From Inia geoffrensis (lineage: Eukaryota > Chordata > Mammalia > Artiodactyla > Iniidae): DNA of 64,000 nucleotides. Made by a program: the position numbers and the translations under genes. The stretch's first letter is position 1; each line of letters begins with the position of its first letter. The notes below the pieces were generated by a model. It was not told the origin of the DNA. It saw only the letters and a program-made list of their open reading frames with translations, and did no database searches. Below are positions 11,074 through 23,166 of this stretch, piece after piece. The stretch spans positions 1 to 64,000 of the forward strand of contig JAZAQT010000595.1 in NCBI GenBank assembly GCA_036417435.1, in the 5' to 3' direction.

Positions 11074-11577
11074 AATGGAGAGGGATTAGGGTACAGGTTA
11101 GGGTACCGCTGCGGTTTAGTGTTAGCGTACGTGTGAGGGCACGAGTTAGTCTTGGTGTCCTGGTTAAGATTAGGGCACGGGTGAGGGTAAGGCTTCGGTT
11201 GAGGGTCAGGTTTAGGATTCGGGTTAGGATTAGGGTTAGGGAATGGAGAGGGATTAGGGTACATGTAAGGGTACGACAATGCTTAAGGGTTAGCGTAAGT
11301 GTGAGGACACGAGTTAGTGTTGGTGTACTGGTTAACACAAGGGCACCGATGAGGGTAAGGCCTTGGAAAAGGGTCACGTTCAGGGTTTCGCTTAGAGTTA
11401 TGGTTAGGGAATGGGAAGGGATTAGGTTACAGGATAGGGTATGACAATGCTTAAGGGTTAACGTACGTTTTTGGGCATGGATTAGTGTTTGTGTACTGGT
11501 TAAATTTAGGGCATTGGTTAGTGTAGGGCATCGGAAGTGGGTCCGGTTTAGGGATGGGGTTAGGGTTAGGGTTAAGG
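11074..11577 (+). repeat. Partial unit F-G-H
   Basis: F (11074), G (11242), H (11410). This is the exit from the 2352-base duplication back into the canonical order. Confidence 0.87.
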
Positions 11578-13587
11578 AATGGGGAGGGATTAGGGTACAA
11601 TTTAGGGTACAACAACGCTTAAGATTTAGCGTACCTGTGAGGGCACGAGTTAGTGTTGGTGTCCTGGTTAAGATTAGGCCACGGGTGAGGGTAAGGCTTC
11701 GGGTGAGGGTCAGGGTTAGGATTCGTGTTAGGGTTACGGTTAAGGAACGCAGAGGGATTAGGGTACAGGTTAGGGTACGACAATGCTTAACGGTTAGCGC
11801 ACGTGTGAGGGCACGAGTTAGTGTTGGTGTCCTGGTTAAGATTAGGGCACGGGTGAGGGTAAGGTTTCGGGTGAGGGTCAGGGATAGAATTCGGGTTAGG
11901 GTTAGGGTTAGGGAATGGGGAGATATTAGGGCACAGTTTAGGGTACCACAACGCTTAAGGTTTAGCGTACGTGTGAGGTCACTAGTTAGTGTTAGTGTAC
12001 TGCTTACGATTAGGGCACGGGTGAGGGTAAGGCCTCGGAAGAGGGTCACGTTAAGGGTTAGGGTTAGGGTTAGGGTTAGGGAATGGGAATTGATTAGGGT
12101 ACAGGTTAGGGTACGGCAATGGCTTAAGGTTAGCGTACGTTAGAGGGCATTGGTTAGTGTTGATGTACTGGTTAAAATTAGGACACGGGTAAGGGTAAAG
12201 TTTCGGGTGAGTGTCATGGTTAGGTTTCAGGTTAGGGTTAGGGTTAAGGAATGGAGAGGGATTAGGGTACAGGTTAGGGTACCGCTGCGGTTAAGTGTTA
12301 GCGTACGTGTGAGGGCACGAGTTAGTCTTGGTGTCCTGGTTAAGATTAGGGCACGGGTGAGGGTAAGGCTTCAGGTGAGGGTCAGGGTTAGGATTCGTGT
12401 TAGGGTTAGGGTTAAGAAATGTAGAGGGATTAGGGTACAGCTTAGGGTACGACAGTGCTTAAGGGTTAGCGTTCGTGTGAGGGCAAGGGTTAGTGTTAGT
12501 GTCCTGGATAAGATTACGGCACAGGTGAGGGTAAGGCTTCAGGTGAGGGTCAGGGTTAGGATTCGGGTTAGGGTTAGTGTTAGGGAATGGAGAGGGATTA
12601 GGGTACAGTTTAGGGTACGACAACGATTAAGGGTGGGCGTACGTGTGAGGGCACGAGTTAGTGTTGGTGTCCTGGTTAAGATTAGGGCACGGGTGAGGGT
12701 AAGGTTTCGGGTGAGGGTCAGGGATAGAATTCGGGTTAGGGTTAGGGTTAGGGAATGGGGAGATATTAGGGCACAGTTTAGGGTACCACAACGCTTAAGG
12801 TTTAGCGTACGTGTGAGGTCACTAGTTACTGTTAGTGTACTGCTTACGATTAGGGCACGGGTGAGGGTAAGGCCTCGGAAGAGGGTCACGTTAAGGGTTA
12901 GGGTTAGGGTTAGGGAATGGGGATTGATTAGGGTACAGGTTAGGGTACGGCAATGGCTTAGGGTTAGCGTACGTTAGAGGGCATGGGTTAGTGTTGATGT
13001 ACTGGTTAAAATTAGGACACGGGTGTGGGTAAAATTTCGGGTGAGTGTCATGGTTAGGTTTCAGGTTAGGGTTAGGGTTAGGGAATGGAGAGGGATTAGG
13101 GTACAGGTTAGGGTACTGCTGCGGTTTAGTGTTAGCGTACGTGTGAGGGCACGAGTTAGTCTTGGTGTCTTGGTTAAGATTAGGGCACGGTTGAGGGTAA
13201 GGCTTCGGGTGAGGGTCAGGGTTAGGATTCGGGTTAGGGTTAGGGTTAGGGAATGGAGAGGGATTAGGGTACAGGTTAGGGTACGACAATGCTTCAGGGT
13301 TAGCGTAAGTGTGAGGGCACGATTTAGTGTTGGTGTACTGGTTAAGACAAGGGCACCGATGAGGGTAAGGCCTCGGAAAAGGGTCACGTTCAGGGTTTCG
13401 CTTAGGGTTAGGGTTAGGGAATGGGGAGGGATTAGGGTACAGGATAGGGTACGACAATGCTTAAGGGTTTACGTACGTTTGAGGGCATGAGTTAGTGTTT
13501 GTGTACTGGTTAAGTTTAGGGCATTGGTTAGGGTAGGGCATCGGACGTGGGTCAGGTTTAGGGATGGAGTTAGGATTAGGGTTAAGG
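11578..13587 (+). repeat. Rearranged unit, 12 monomers
   Basis: A (11578), B/G/C hybrid (11746, start aacgcagaggg), D, E (12082), F/A (12250), B (12418), C (12586), D of 162 bases (12754), E (12916), F, G, H (13420). It can be read as two units joined by crossovers inside B and F; length 2010 is 12 monomers minus one hexamer. Confidence 0.82.
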
Positions 13588-14091
13588 AATGGGGAGGGAT
13601 TAGGGTACAATTTAGGGTACGACAACGCTTAAGGTTTAGCGTACGTGTGAGGGCACGAGTTAGTGTTGGTGTCCTGGTTAAGATTAGGGCACGGGTGAGG
13701 GTAAGGCTTCGGGTGAGGGTCAGGGTTAGGATTCGGGTTAGGGTTAGGGTTAGGGAATGCAGAAGGATTAGGGTACAGGTTAGGGTACGACAATGCTTAA
13801 GGGTTAGCGTAAGTGTGAGGGCACGAGTTAGTGTTGGTGTACTGGTTAAGACAAGGGCACCGATGAGGATAAGGCCTCGGAAAAGGGTCACGTTCAGGGT
13901 TTCGCTTAGGGTTAGGGTTAGGTAATGGGGAGGGATTAGGGTACAGGATAGGGTACGACACTGCTTAAGGGTTAACATACGTTTGAGGGCATGAGTTAGT
14001 GTTTGTGTACTGGTTAAGATTAGGGCATTGTTTAGTGTAGGGCATCAGACGTGGGTCAGGTTTAGGGATGGGCTTAGGCTTAGTGTTAAGG
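13588..14091 (+). repeat. Contracted unit A-B/G-H
   Basis: Only three monomers: A (13588), a B/G hybrid (13756: aatgcagaagg head, then gacaatgcttaaggg and gcgtaagtg of G), and H (13924). This looks like an unequal-crossover deletion of C to F. Confidence 0.85.
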
Positions 14092-15927
14092 AAGGGGGAG
14101 GGATTAGGGTACAATTTATGGTACGACAACGCTTAAGGTTTAGCGTACGTGTGAGGGCACGAGTTAGTGTTGGTGTCCTGGTTAAGATTAGGGCACGGGT
14201 GAGGGTAAGGCTTCGGGTGAGGTTCAGGGTTAGGATTCGTGTTAGGGTTAGGGTTAAGGAATGCAGAGGGATTAGGGTACAGCTTAGGGTACGACAGTGC
14301 TTAAGGGTTAGCGTTCGTGTGAGGGCAAGGGTTAGTGTTAGTGTCCTGGTTAAGATTAGGGCACGGATGAAGGTAAGGCTTCAGGTGAGGGTCAGGGTTA
14401 GGATTCGGGTTAGGGTTAGGGTTAGGGAATGAGGAGGGATTAGGGTACAGTTTAGGGTACGACTACGATTAAGGGTGGGTGTACGTGTGAGGGCACGAGT
14501 TAGTGTTGGTGTCCTGGTTAAGATTAGGGCACGGGTGAGGGTAAGGTTTCGGGTGAGGGTCAGGGATAGAATTCGGGTTAGGGTTAGGGTTAGGGAATGG
14601 GGAGATATTAGGGCACAGTTTAGGGGACCACAACGCTTAAGGTTTAGCGTACGTGTGAGGTCACTAGTTAGTGTTAGTGTACTGCTTACGATTAGGGCAC
14701 GGGTGAGGGTAAGGCCTCGGAAGAGGGTCACGTTAAGGGTTAGGGTTAGGGTTAGGGTTAGGGAATGGGGATTGATTAGGGTACAGGTTAGTGTACGGCA
14801 ATGGCTTAGGGTTAGCATACGTTAGAGGGCATGGGTTAGTGTTGATTTACTGGTTAAAATTAGGACACGGGTGAGGGTAAAGTTTCGGGTGAGTGTCATG
14901 GTTAGGTTTCAGGTTAGGGTTAGGGTTAGGGAATGGAGAGGGATTAGGGTACAGGTTAGGGTACCGCTGCGGTTTAGTGTTAGCGTACGTGTGAGGGCAC
15001 GAGTTAGTCTTGGTGTCCTGGTTAAGATTAGGGTACGGGTGAGGGTAAGGCTTTGGGTGAGGGTCAGGGTTAGGATTCGGGTTAGGGTTAGGGTTAGGGA
15101 ATGGAGGGGGATTAGGGTACAGGTTAGGGTACGACAATGCTTAAGGGTTAGCATAAGTGTGAGGGCACGAATTAGTGTTGGTGTCCTGGTTAAGATTAGG
15201 GCACGGGTGAGGGTAAGGTTTCGGGTGAGGGTCAGGGATAGAATTCGGGTTAGGGTTAGGGTTAGGGAATGGGGAGATATTAGGGCACAGTTTAGGGTAC
15301 CACAACGCTTAAGGTTTAGCGTACGTATGAGGTCACTAGTTAGTGTTAGTGTACTGCATACGATTAGGGCACGGGTGAGGGTAAGGCCTCGGAAGAGGGT
15401 CACGTTAAGGGTTAGGGTTAGGGAATGGGGATTGATTAGGGTACAGGTTAGGGTACGGCAATGGCTTAGGGTTAGCGTACGTTAGAGGGCATGGGTTGGT
15501 GTTGATGTACTGGTTAAAATTAGGACGCGGGTGAGGGTAAAATTTCGGGTGAGTGTCATGGGTAGGTTTCAGGTTAGGGTTAGGGTTAGGGAATGGAGAG
15601 GGATTAGGGTACAGGTTAGGGTACCGCTGCAGTTTAGTGTTAGCGTACGTGTGAGGGCACGAGTTAGTAGTGGTGTACTGGTTAAGACAAGGGCACCGAT
15701 GAGGGTAAGGCCTCGGAAAAGTGTCACGTTCAGGGTTTCGCTTAGGGTTAGGGTTAGGGAATGGGGAGGGATTAGGGTACAGGATAGGGTACGACAATGC
15801 TTAAGGGTTAGCGAACGTTTGAGGGCATGAGTTAGTGTTTGTGTACTGGTTAAGATTAGGGCAATGGTTAGGGTAGGGCATCGGACGTGGGTCAGGTTTA
15901 GGGATGGAGTTAGGGTTAGGGTTAAGG
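14092..15927 (+). repeat. Rearranged unit, 11 monomers
   Basis: A (14092, with start altered to aaggggg), B, C, D, E, F (14932), G/C hybrid (15100), D of 156 bases (15268), E (15424), F/G hybrid (15592), H (15760). The D monomer is two hexamers short in its terminal TTAGGG block. Confidence 0.83.
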
Positions 15928-16766
15928 AATGGGGAGGGATTAGGGTACAATTAAGGGTACGACAACGATTAAGGGTGGGCGTACGTGTGAGGGCACGAGT
16001 TAGTGTTGGTGTCCTGTTTAAGATTAGGGCACGGGTGAGGGTAAGGCTTCGGGTGAGGGTCAGGGTTAGGATTCGGGTTAGGGTTAGGGTTAGGAAATGG
16101 AGAGGGAATTGGGTACACCTTAGGGTACGACAGTACTTAAGGGTTAGCGTTCGTGTGAGGGCAAGAGTTAGTGTTAGTGTCTTTGTTAAGATTAGGGCAT
16201 GGGTGAGGGTAAGGCTTCAGGTGAGGGTCAGGTTTATGATTCGGGTTAGGGTTAGGGGTAGGGAATGGGAGGGATTAGGGTACAGTTTAGGGTACGACTA
16301 CGATTAAGGGTGGGTGTACGTGTGAGGGCACGAGTTAGTGTTGGTGTCCTGGTTAAGATTAGGGCACGGGTGAGGGTAAGGCTTCGGGTGAGGGTCAGGG
16401 TTAGGAATCGGGTTAGGGTTAGGGTTAGGGAATGTAGAGGGATTAGGGTACAGGTTAGGGTACGACAATGCTTAAGGGTTAGCGTAAGTGTGAGGGCACG
16501 AGTTAGTGTTGGTGTACTGGTTAAGACAAGGGCACCGATGAGGGTAAGGCCTCGGAAAAGGGTCACGTTCAGGGTTTCGCTTAGGGTTAGGGTTAGGAAA
16601 TGGGGAGGGACTAGGGTACAGGATAGGGTACGACAATGCTTAAGGGTTAATGTACGTTTGAGGGCATGAGTTAGTGTTTGTGTACTGGTTAAGATTAGGG
16701 CATTGGTTAGGGTAGGGCATCAGACGTGGGTCAGGTTTAGGGTTGGGGTTAGGCTTAGTGTTAAGG
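15928..16766 (+). repeat. Contracted mosaic unit, 5 monomers
   Basis: A/C/F mosaic (15928), F-headed B (16096), C/F mosaic of 167 bases (16264), G with a B-like aatgtagaggg start (16431), H (16599). The C/F monomer has one G fewer in aatgggaggg, the first break of the hexamer register from the left. Confidence 0.8.
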
Positions 16767-18278
16767 AATGGGGAGGGATTAGGGTACAATTTAGGGTACG
16801 ACAACGCTTAAGGTTTAGCGTACGTGTGAGGGCACGAGTTAGTGTTGGTGTCCTGGTTAAGATTAGGGCACGAGTGAGGGTAAGGCTTCGGGTGAGGGTC
16901 AGGGTTAGGATTCGTGTTAGGGTTAGGTTTAAGGAATGCAGAGGGATTAGGGTACAGCTTAGGGTACGAAAGTGCTTAAGAGTTAGCGTTCGTGTGAGGG
17001 CAAGGGTTAGTGTTAGTGTCCTGGTTAAGATTAGGGCACGGGTGAGGGTAAGGCTTCAGGTGAAAGTCAGGGTTAGGATTCGGGTTAGGGTTAGGGTTAG
17101 GGAATGGGGAGGGATTAGGGTACAGTTTAGGGTACGACAACGATTAAGGGTGGGCGTACGTGTGAGGGCACGAGTTAGTGTTGGTGTCCTGGTTAAGATT
17201 AGGGCACGGGTGAGGGTAAGGTTTCGGGTGAGGGTCAGGGATAGAATTCGGGTTAGGGTTAGTGTTAAGGAATGCAGAGGGATTAGGGTACAGCTTAGGG
17301 TACGACAGTGCTTAAGGGTTAGCGTTCGTGTGAGGATAAGGGTTAGTGTTAGTGTCCCGGTTAAGATTAGGGCACGGGTGAGGGTAAGGCTTCAGGTGAG
17401 GGTCAGGGTTAGGATTCGGGTTAGGGTTAGGGTTAGGGAATGGGGAGGGATTAGGGTACAGTTTAGGGTACGACAACGATTAAGGGTTAGCGTACGTGTG
17501 AGGGCACGAGTTAGTGTTGGTGTCCTGGTTAAGATTAGGGCACGGGTGAGGTTAAGGTTTCGGGTGAGGTTCAGGGATAGAATTCGAGTTAGGGTTAGGG
17601 TTAGGGAATGGGGAGATATTAGGGCACAGTTTAGGGGACCACAACGCTTAAGGTTTAGCATACGTGTGAGGTCACTAGTTAGTGTTAGTGTACTGCTTAC
17701 GATTAGGGCACGGGTGAGGGTAAGGTCTCGGAAGAGGGTCACGTTAAGGGTTACGGTTAGGGTTAGGGTTAGGGAATGGGGATTGATTAGGGTACAGGTT
17801 AGTGTACGGCAATGGCTTAGGGTTAGCATATGTTAGAGGGCATGGGTTAGTGTTGATGTAGTGGTTAAAGTTAGGACACGGGTGAGGGTAAAGTTTCGGG
17901 TGAGTGTCATGGTTAGGTTTCAGGTTAGGGTTAGGGTTAGGGAATGGAGAGGGATTAGGGTACAGGTTAGGGTACGACAATGCTTAAGGGTTAGCGTAAG
18001 TGTGAGGGCACGAGTTAGTGTTGGTGTACTGGTTAAGACAAGGGCACCGATGAGGGTAAGACCTCGGCAACGTGTCACGTTCCGGGTTTCGCTTAGGGTT
18101 AGTGTTAGGGAATGGGAAGGGATTAGGGTACAGGATAGGGTACGACAATGCTTAAGGGTTAACGTACGTTTGAGGACAGGAGTTAGTGTTTGTGTACTGG
18201 TTAAGATTAGGGCATTGGTTAGGGTAGAGCATCAGACTTGGGTCAGGTTTAGGGATGGGGTTAGGCTTATTGTTAAGG
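16767..18278 (+). repeat. Unit with doubled B-C, 9 monomers
   Basis: A (16767), B (16935), C (17103), B (17271), C (17439), D, E (17775), G (17943), H (18111). B-C is tandemly doubled. E is followed directly by G, so F is missing; total 1512 bases. Confidence 0.85.
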
Positions 18279-20479
18279 AATGGGGAGGGATTAGGGTACA
18301 ATTTAGGGTACGACAACGCTTAAGGTTTAGCGTACATGTGAGGGCACAAGTTACTGTTGGTGTCCTGGTTAAGATTAGGGCACGGTTGAGGGTAAGGCTT
18401 CGGGTGAGGGTCAGGGTTAGGATTCGTGTTAGGGTTAGGGTTAAGGAATGCAGAGGGATTAGGGTACAGCTTAGGGTACGACAGTGCTTAAGGGTTAGCG
18501 TTCGTGTGAGGGCAAGGGTTAGTGTTAGTGTCCTGGTTAAGATTAGGGCACGGGTGAGGGTAAGGCTTCGGGTGAGGGTCAGGTTTAGTATTCGTGTTAG
18601 GGTTAGGGTTAGGGTTAGGGTTAGGATTAGGGAATGGGGATTGATTAGGGTACAGGTTAGGGTACGGCAATGGCTTAGGGTTAGCGTACGTTAGAGGGCA
18701 TTGGTTAGTGTTGATGTACTGGTTAAACTTAGGACACGGGTGAGGGTAAAGTTTCGGGTGAGTGTCATGGTTAGGTTTCAGGTTAGGGTTAGGGTTAGGG
18801 AATGGAGAGGGATTAGGGTACAGGTTAGGGTACCGCTGCGGTTTAGTGTTAGCGTACGTGTGAGGGCACGAGTTAGTCTTGGTGTCCTGGTTAAGATTAG
18901 GGCACGGGTGAGGTTAAGGTTTCGGGTGAGGGTCAGGGTTAGGATTCGGGTTAGGTTTAGGGTTAGGGAATGGAGAGGGATTAGGGTACAGGTTAGGGTA
19001 CGACAATGCTTAAGGGTTAGCGTACGTGTGAGGGCACGAGTTAGTCTTGGTGTCCTGGTTAAGATTAGGGCACGGGTGAGGGTAAGGCTTCGGGTGAGGG
19101 TCAGGGTTAGGATTCGTGTTAGGGTTAGGGTTAAGGAATGCAGAGGGATTAGGGCACAGCTTAGGGTACGACAGCGCTTAAGGGTTAGCGTTCGTGTGAG
19201 GGCAAGGGTTAGTGTTAGTGCCCTGTTTAAGATTAGGGCACGGGTGAGGGTAAGTCTTCGGGTGAGTGTCAGGTTTAGTATTCGTGTTAGGATTAGGGTT
19301 AAGGAATGCAGAGGGATTAGGGTACAGCTTAGGGTACGACAGTGCTTAAGGGTTAGCGTTCATGTTAGGGCAAGGGTTAGTGTTAGTGTCCTGGTTAAGA
19401 TTAGGGCACGGTTGTGGGTAAGGCTTCAGGTGAGGGTCAGGGTTAGGATTCGGGCTAGGGTTAGGATTAGGGAATGGGGAGATATTAGGGCACAGTTTAG
19501 GGTACCACAACGCTTAAGGTTTAGCGTACCTGTGAGGTCACTAGTTAGTGTTAGTGTACTGCTTACGATTAGGGCACGGGTGACGGTAAGGCCTCGGAAG
19601 AGGTTCACGTTAAGTGTTAGGGTTAGGGTTAGGGTTAGGGAATGGGGATTGATTAGGGTACAGGTTATGGTACGGCAATGGCTTAGGGTTAGCGTACGTT
19701 AGAGGGCATGGGTTAGTGTTGATGTACTGGTTAAAATTAGGACACGGGTGATGGTAAAGTTTCGGGTGAGTGTCATGGTTAGGTTTCAGGTTAGGGTTAG
19801 GGTTAGGGAATGGAGAGGGATTAGGGTACAGGTTAGGGTACCGCTGCGGTTTAGTGTTAGCGTACGTGTGAGGGCACGAGTTAGTCTTGGTGTCCTGGTT
19901 AAGATTAGGGCATGGGTGAGGGTAAGGCTTCGGGTGAGGGTCAGGGTTAGGATTCGGGTTAGGTTTAGGGTTAGGGAATGGAGAGGGATTAGGGTACAGG
20001 TTAGGGTACCGCTGCGGTTTAGTTTTAGCGTACGTGTGAGGGCACGAGTTAGTCTTGGTGTCATGGATAAGATTAGGGCACGGTGAGTGTAAGGCTTCTT
20101 GTGAGGGTCAGGGTTAGGATTCGGGTTAGGGTTAGGGTTAGGGAATGGAGAGGTATTAGGGTACTGGTTAGGGTACGACAATGCCTAAGGGTTAGCGTAA
20201 GTGTGAGGGCACGAGTTAGTGTTGGTGTACTGGTTAAGACAAGGGCACCGATGAGGGTAAGGCCTCGGAAAAGGGTCACGTTCAGGGTTTCGCTTAGGGT
20301 TAGGGTTAGGGAATGGGGAGGGATTAGGGTACAGGATAGGGTACGACAATGCTTAAGGGTTAGTGTACGTTTGAGGGCATGAGTTAGTGTTTGTGTAATG
20401 GTTAAGATTATGGCATTGGTTAGGGTGGGGCATCGGAAGTGGGTCAGGTTTAGAGATGGGGTTAGGGTTAGGGTTAAGG
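18279..20479 (+). repeat. Rearranged unit, 13 monomers
   Basis: A (18279), B of 186 bases ending in extra TTAGGG copies (18447), E (18633), F (18801), G/F/A (18969), B/A (19137), B (19305), D (19473), E, F (19809), second F of 167 bases (19977), G (20144), H (20312). The second F lacks one G in cacggtgag near 20081. Confidence 0.82.
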
Positions 20480-21822
20480 AATGGGGAGGGATTAGGTTAC
20501 AATTTAGGGTACGACAACGCTTAAGGTTTAGCGTATGTGTGAGGGCACGAGTTAGTGTAGGTGTCCTGGTTAAGATTAGGGCACGGGTGAGGGTAAGGCT
20601 TCGGGTGAGGGTCAGGGTTAGGATTCGTGTTTGGGTTAGGGTTAAGGAATGCAGAGGGATTACGGTACAGCTTAAGGTACGACAGTGCTTAAGGGTTAGC
20701 GTTCCTGTGAGGGCAAGGGTTAGTGTTAGTGTCCTGGTTAAGATTAGGGCACGGGTGAGGGTAAGGCTTCAGGTGAGGGTCAGGGTTAGGATTCGGGTTA
20801 GGGTTAGGGTTAGGGAATGGGGAGGGATTAGGGTACAGTTTAGGGTACGACAACGATTAAGGGTTAGCGTACGTGTGAGGGCACGAATTAGTGTTGGTGT
20901 CCTGGTTAACATTAGGGCATGGGTGAGGGTAAGGTTTCGGGTGTGGGTCAGGGATAGAATTGGGGTTAGGTTTAGGGTTAGGGAATGGGGATATATTAGG
21001 GCACAGTTTAGCGTACCACAACGCTTAAGGTTTAACGTACGTGTGAGGTCACTAGTTAGTGTTAGTGTACTGCTTACGATTAGGGCACGGGTGAGGGTAA
21101 GGCCTCGGAAGAGGGTCACGTTAAGGTTACGGTTAGGGTTAGGGTTAGGGAATGGGGATTGATTAGGGTACAGGTTAGTGTACGGCAATGGCGTAGGGTT
21201 AGCGTACGTTAGAGGGCATTTGTTAGTGTTGATGTACTGGTTAAAATTAGGAGACGGGTGATGGTAAAGTTTCGTGTGAGTGTCATGGTTAGGTTGCAGG
21301 TGAGGGTTAGGGTTAGGGAATGGAGAGGGATTAGAGTACAGGTTAGGGTACCGCTGCGGTTTAGTGTTAGTGTACGTGTGAGGGAACGAGTTAGTCTTTG
21401 TTTCCTGGTTAAGATTAGGGCAATGGTGAGCTTAAGGCTTCGGGTGAGGGTCAGGGCTAGGATTCGGGTTAGGGTTAGGGTTAGGGAATGGAGAGGGATT
21501 AGGGTACAAGTTAGGGTACTACAATGCTTAAGGCTTAGCCTAAGTGTGAGGACACGAGTTCGTGTTGGTGTACTGGTTAAGACAAGGGCACCGATGAGGG
21601 TAAGGCCTCGGAAAAGGGTCACGTTCAGGGTTTCGGTTATGGTTAGGGTTAGGGAATGGGGAGGGATTAGGGTACAGGATAGTGTACGACAATGCTTAAG
21701 GGTTAGCGTACGTTTGAGGGCATGAGTTATTGTTTTTGTACTGGTTAAGATTAGCGCTTTGGTTAGGGTAGGGCATCGGAAGTGGGTCAGGTTTAGGGAT
21801 GGGGTTAGGGTTAGGGTTAAGG
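20480..21822 (+). repeat. Higher-order unit, 8 monomers (A-H)
   Basis: Canonical A (20480) to H (21655), 1343 bases. D is one base short where aagggtta has become aaggtta near 21125. The F-G-H part carries private changes shared with 24169-24672 (cctggttaagattagggcaatgg split across F; gcttagcctaag in G). Confidence 0.88.
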
Positions 21823-23166
21823 AATGGGGAGGGATTAGGGTACAATTTAGGGTACGACAACGCTTAAGGTTTAGTGTACGTGTGAGGGCACGAGTTAGTG
21901 TTGGTGTCCTGGTTAAGATTAGAGCACGGGTGAGGGTAAGGCTTCGGGTGAGGGTCAGGGTTAGGATTCGTGTTAGTGTTAGGGTTAAGGAATGCAGATG
22001 GATTAGGGTACAGCTTAGGGTACGACAGCGCTTAAGGATTAGCGTTCGTGTGAGGGCAAGGGATAGTGTTAGTGTCCTGGTTAAGATTAGGGCACGGTTG
22101 AGGGTAAGGCTTCGGGTGAGGGTCAGGGTTAGGATTCGTGTTAGGGTTAGGGTTAAGGAATGCAGAGGGATTAGGGTACAGCTTAGGGTACAATAGTGCT
22201 TAAGGGTTAGCGTTCGTGTGAGGGCAAGGGTTAGTGTTAGTTTCCTGGTTAAGATTAGGGCACGGGTGAGGGTAAGGCTTCAGGTGAGGCTCAGGGTTGG
22301 GGTTGGGTTTAGGGTTAGGGTTAGGGAATGGGGAGTGATTAGGGTACAGTTTAGGGTACGACAACGATTAACGGTTAGCGTACGTATGAGGGCACGAGTT
22401 AGTGTTGGTGTCCTGGTTAAGATTAGGGCACGGGTGAGGGTAAGGTTTCGGGTGAGGGTCAGGGATAGAATTCGGGTTAGGTTTAGGGTTAGGGAATGGG
22501 GAGATATTAGGGCACAGTTTAGGGTACCACAACGATTAAGGTTTAGCGTACGTGTGAGGTCACTAGTTAGTGTTAGTGTACTGCTTACGATTAGGGCACG
22601 GGTGAGGGTAAGGCCTCGGAAGAGGGTCACGTTAAGGGTTAGGGTTAGGGTTAGGGTTAGGAAATGGGGATTGATTAGAGTACAGGTTAGGGTACGGCAA
22701 TGGCTTAGAGTTAGCGTACGTTAGAGGGCATGGGTTAGTGTTGATGTACTGGTTAAAATTAAGACACAGGAGAGGGTAAAGTTTCGGGTGAGTGTCATGG
22801 TTAGGTTTCAGGTTAGGGTTAGGGTTAGGGAATGGAGAGGGATTAGGGTACAGGTTAGGGTACGACAATGCTTAAGGGTTAGCATAAGTGTGAGGGCACG
22901 AGTTTGTGTTGGTGTACTGGTTAAGACAAGGGCACCGATGAGGGTAAGGCCTCAGAAAAGGGTCACGTTCAGGGTTTAGCTTAGGGTTAGGGTTAGGGAA
23001 TGGGGAGGGATAAGGGTACAGGATAGGGTACGACAAAGGTTAAGGGTTAGCGTACGTTTGTGGGCATGAGTTAATGTTTGTGTACTGGTTAAGATTAGGG
23101 CATAGGTTAGGGTAGGGCATCGGAGGTGGGTCAGGATTAGGGATGGGGTTAGGGTTAGGGTTAAGG
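21823..23166 (+). repeat. 8-monomer unit with doubled B, no F
   Basis: A (21823), B/A (21991), B (22159), C (22327), D, E (22663), G (22831), H (22999). Gain of a B and loss of F leave the length at 1344. B ends unusually, with ggttggggttggg. Confidence 0.84.
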
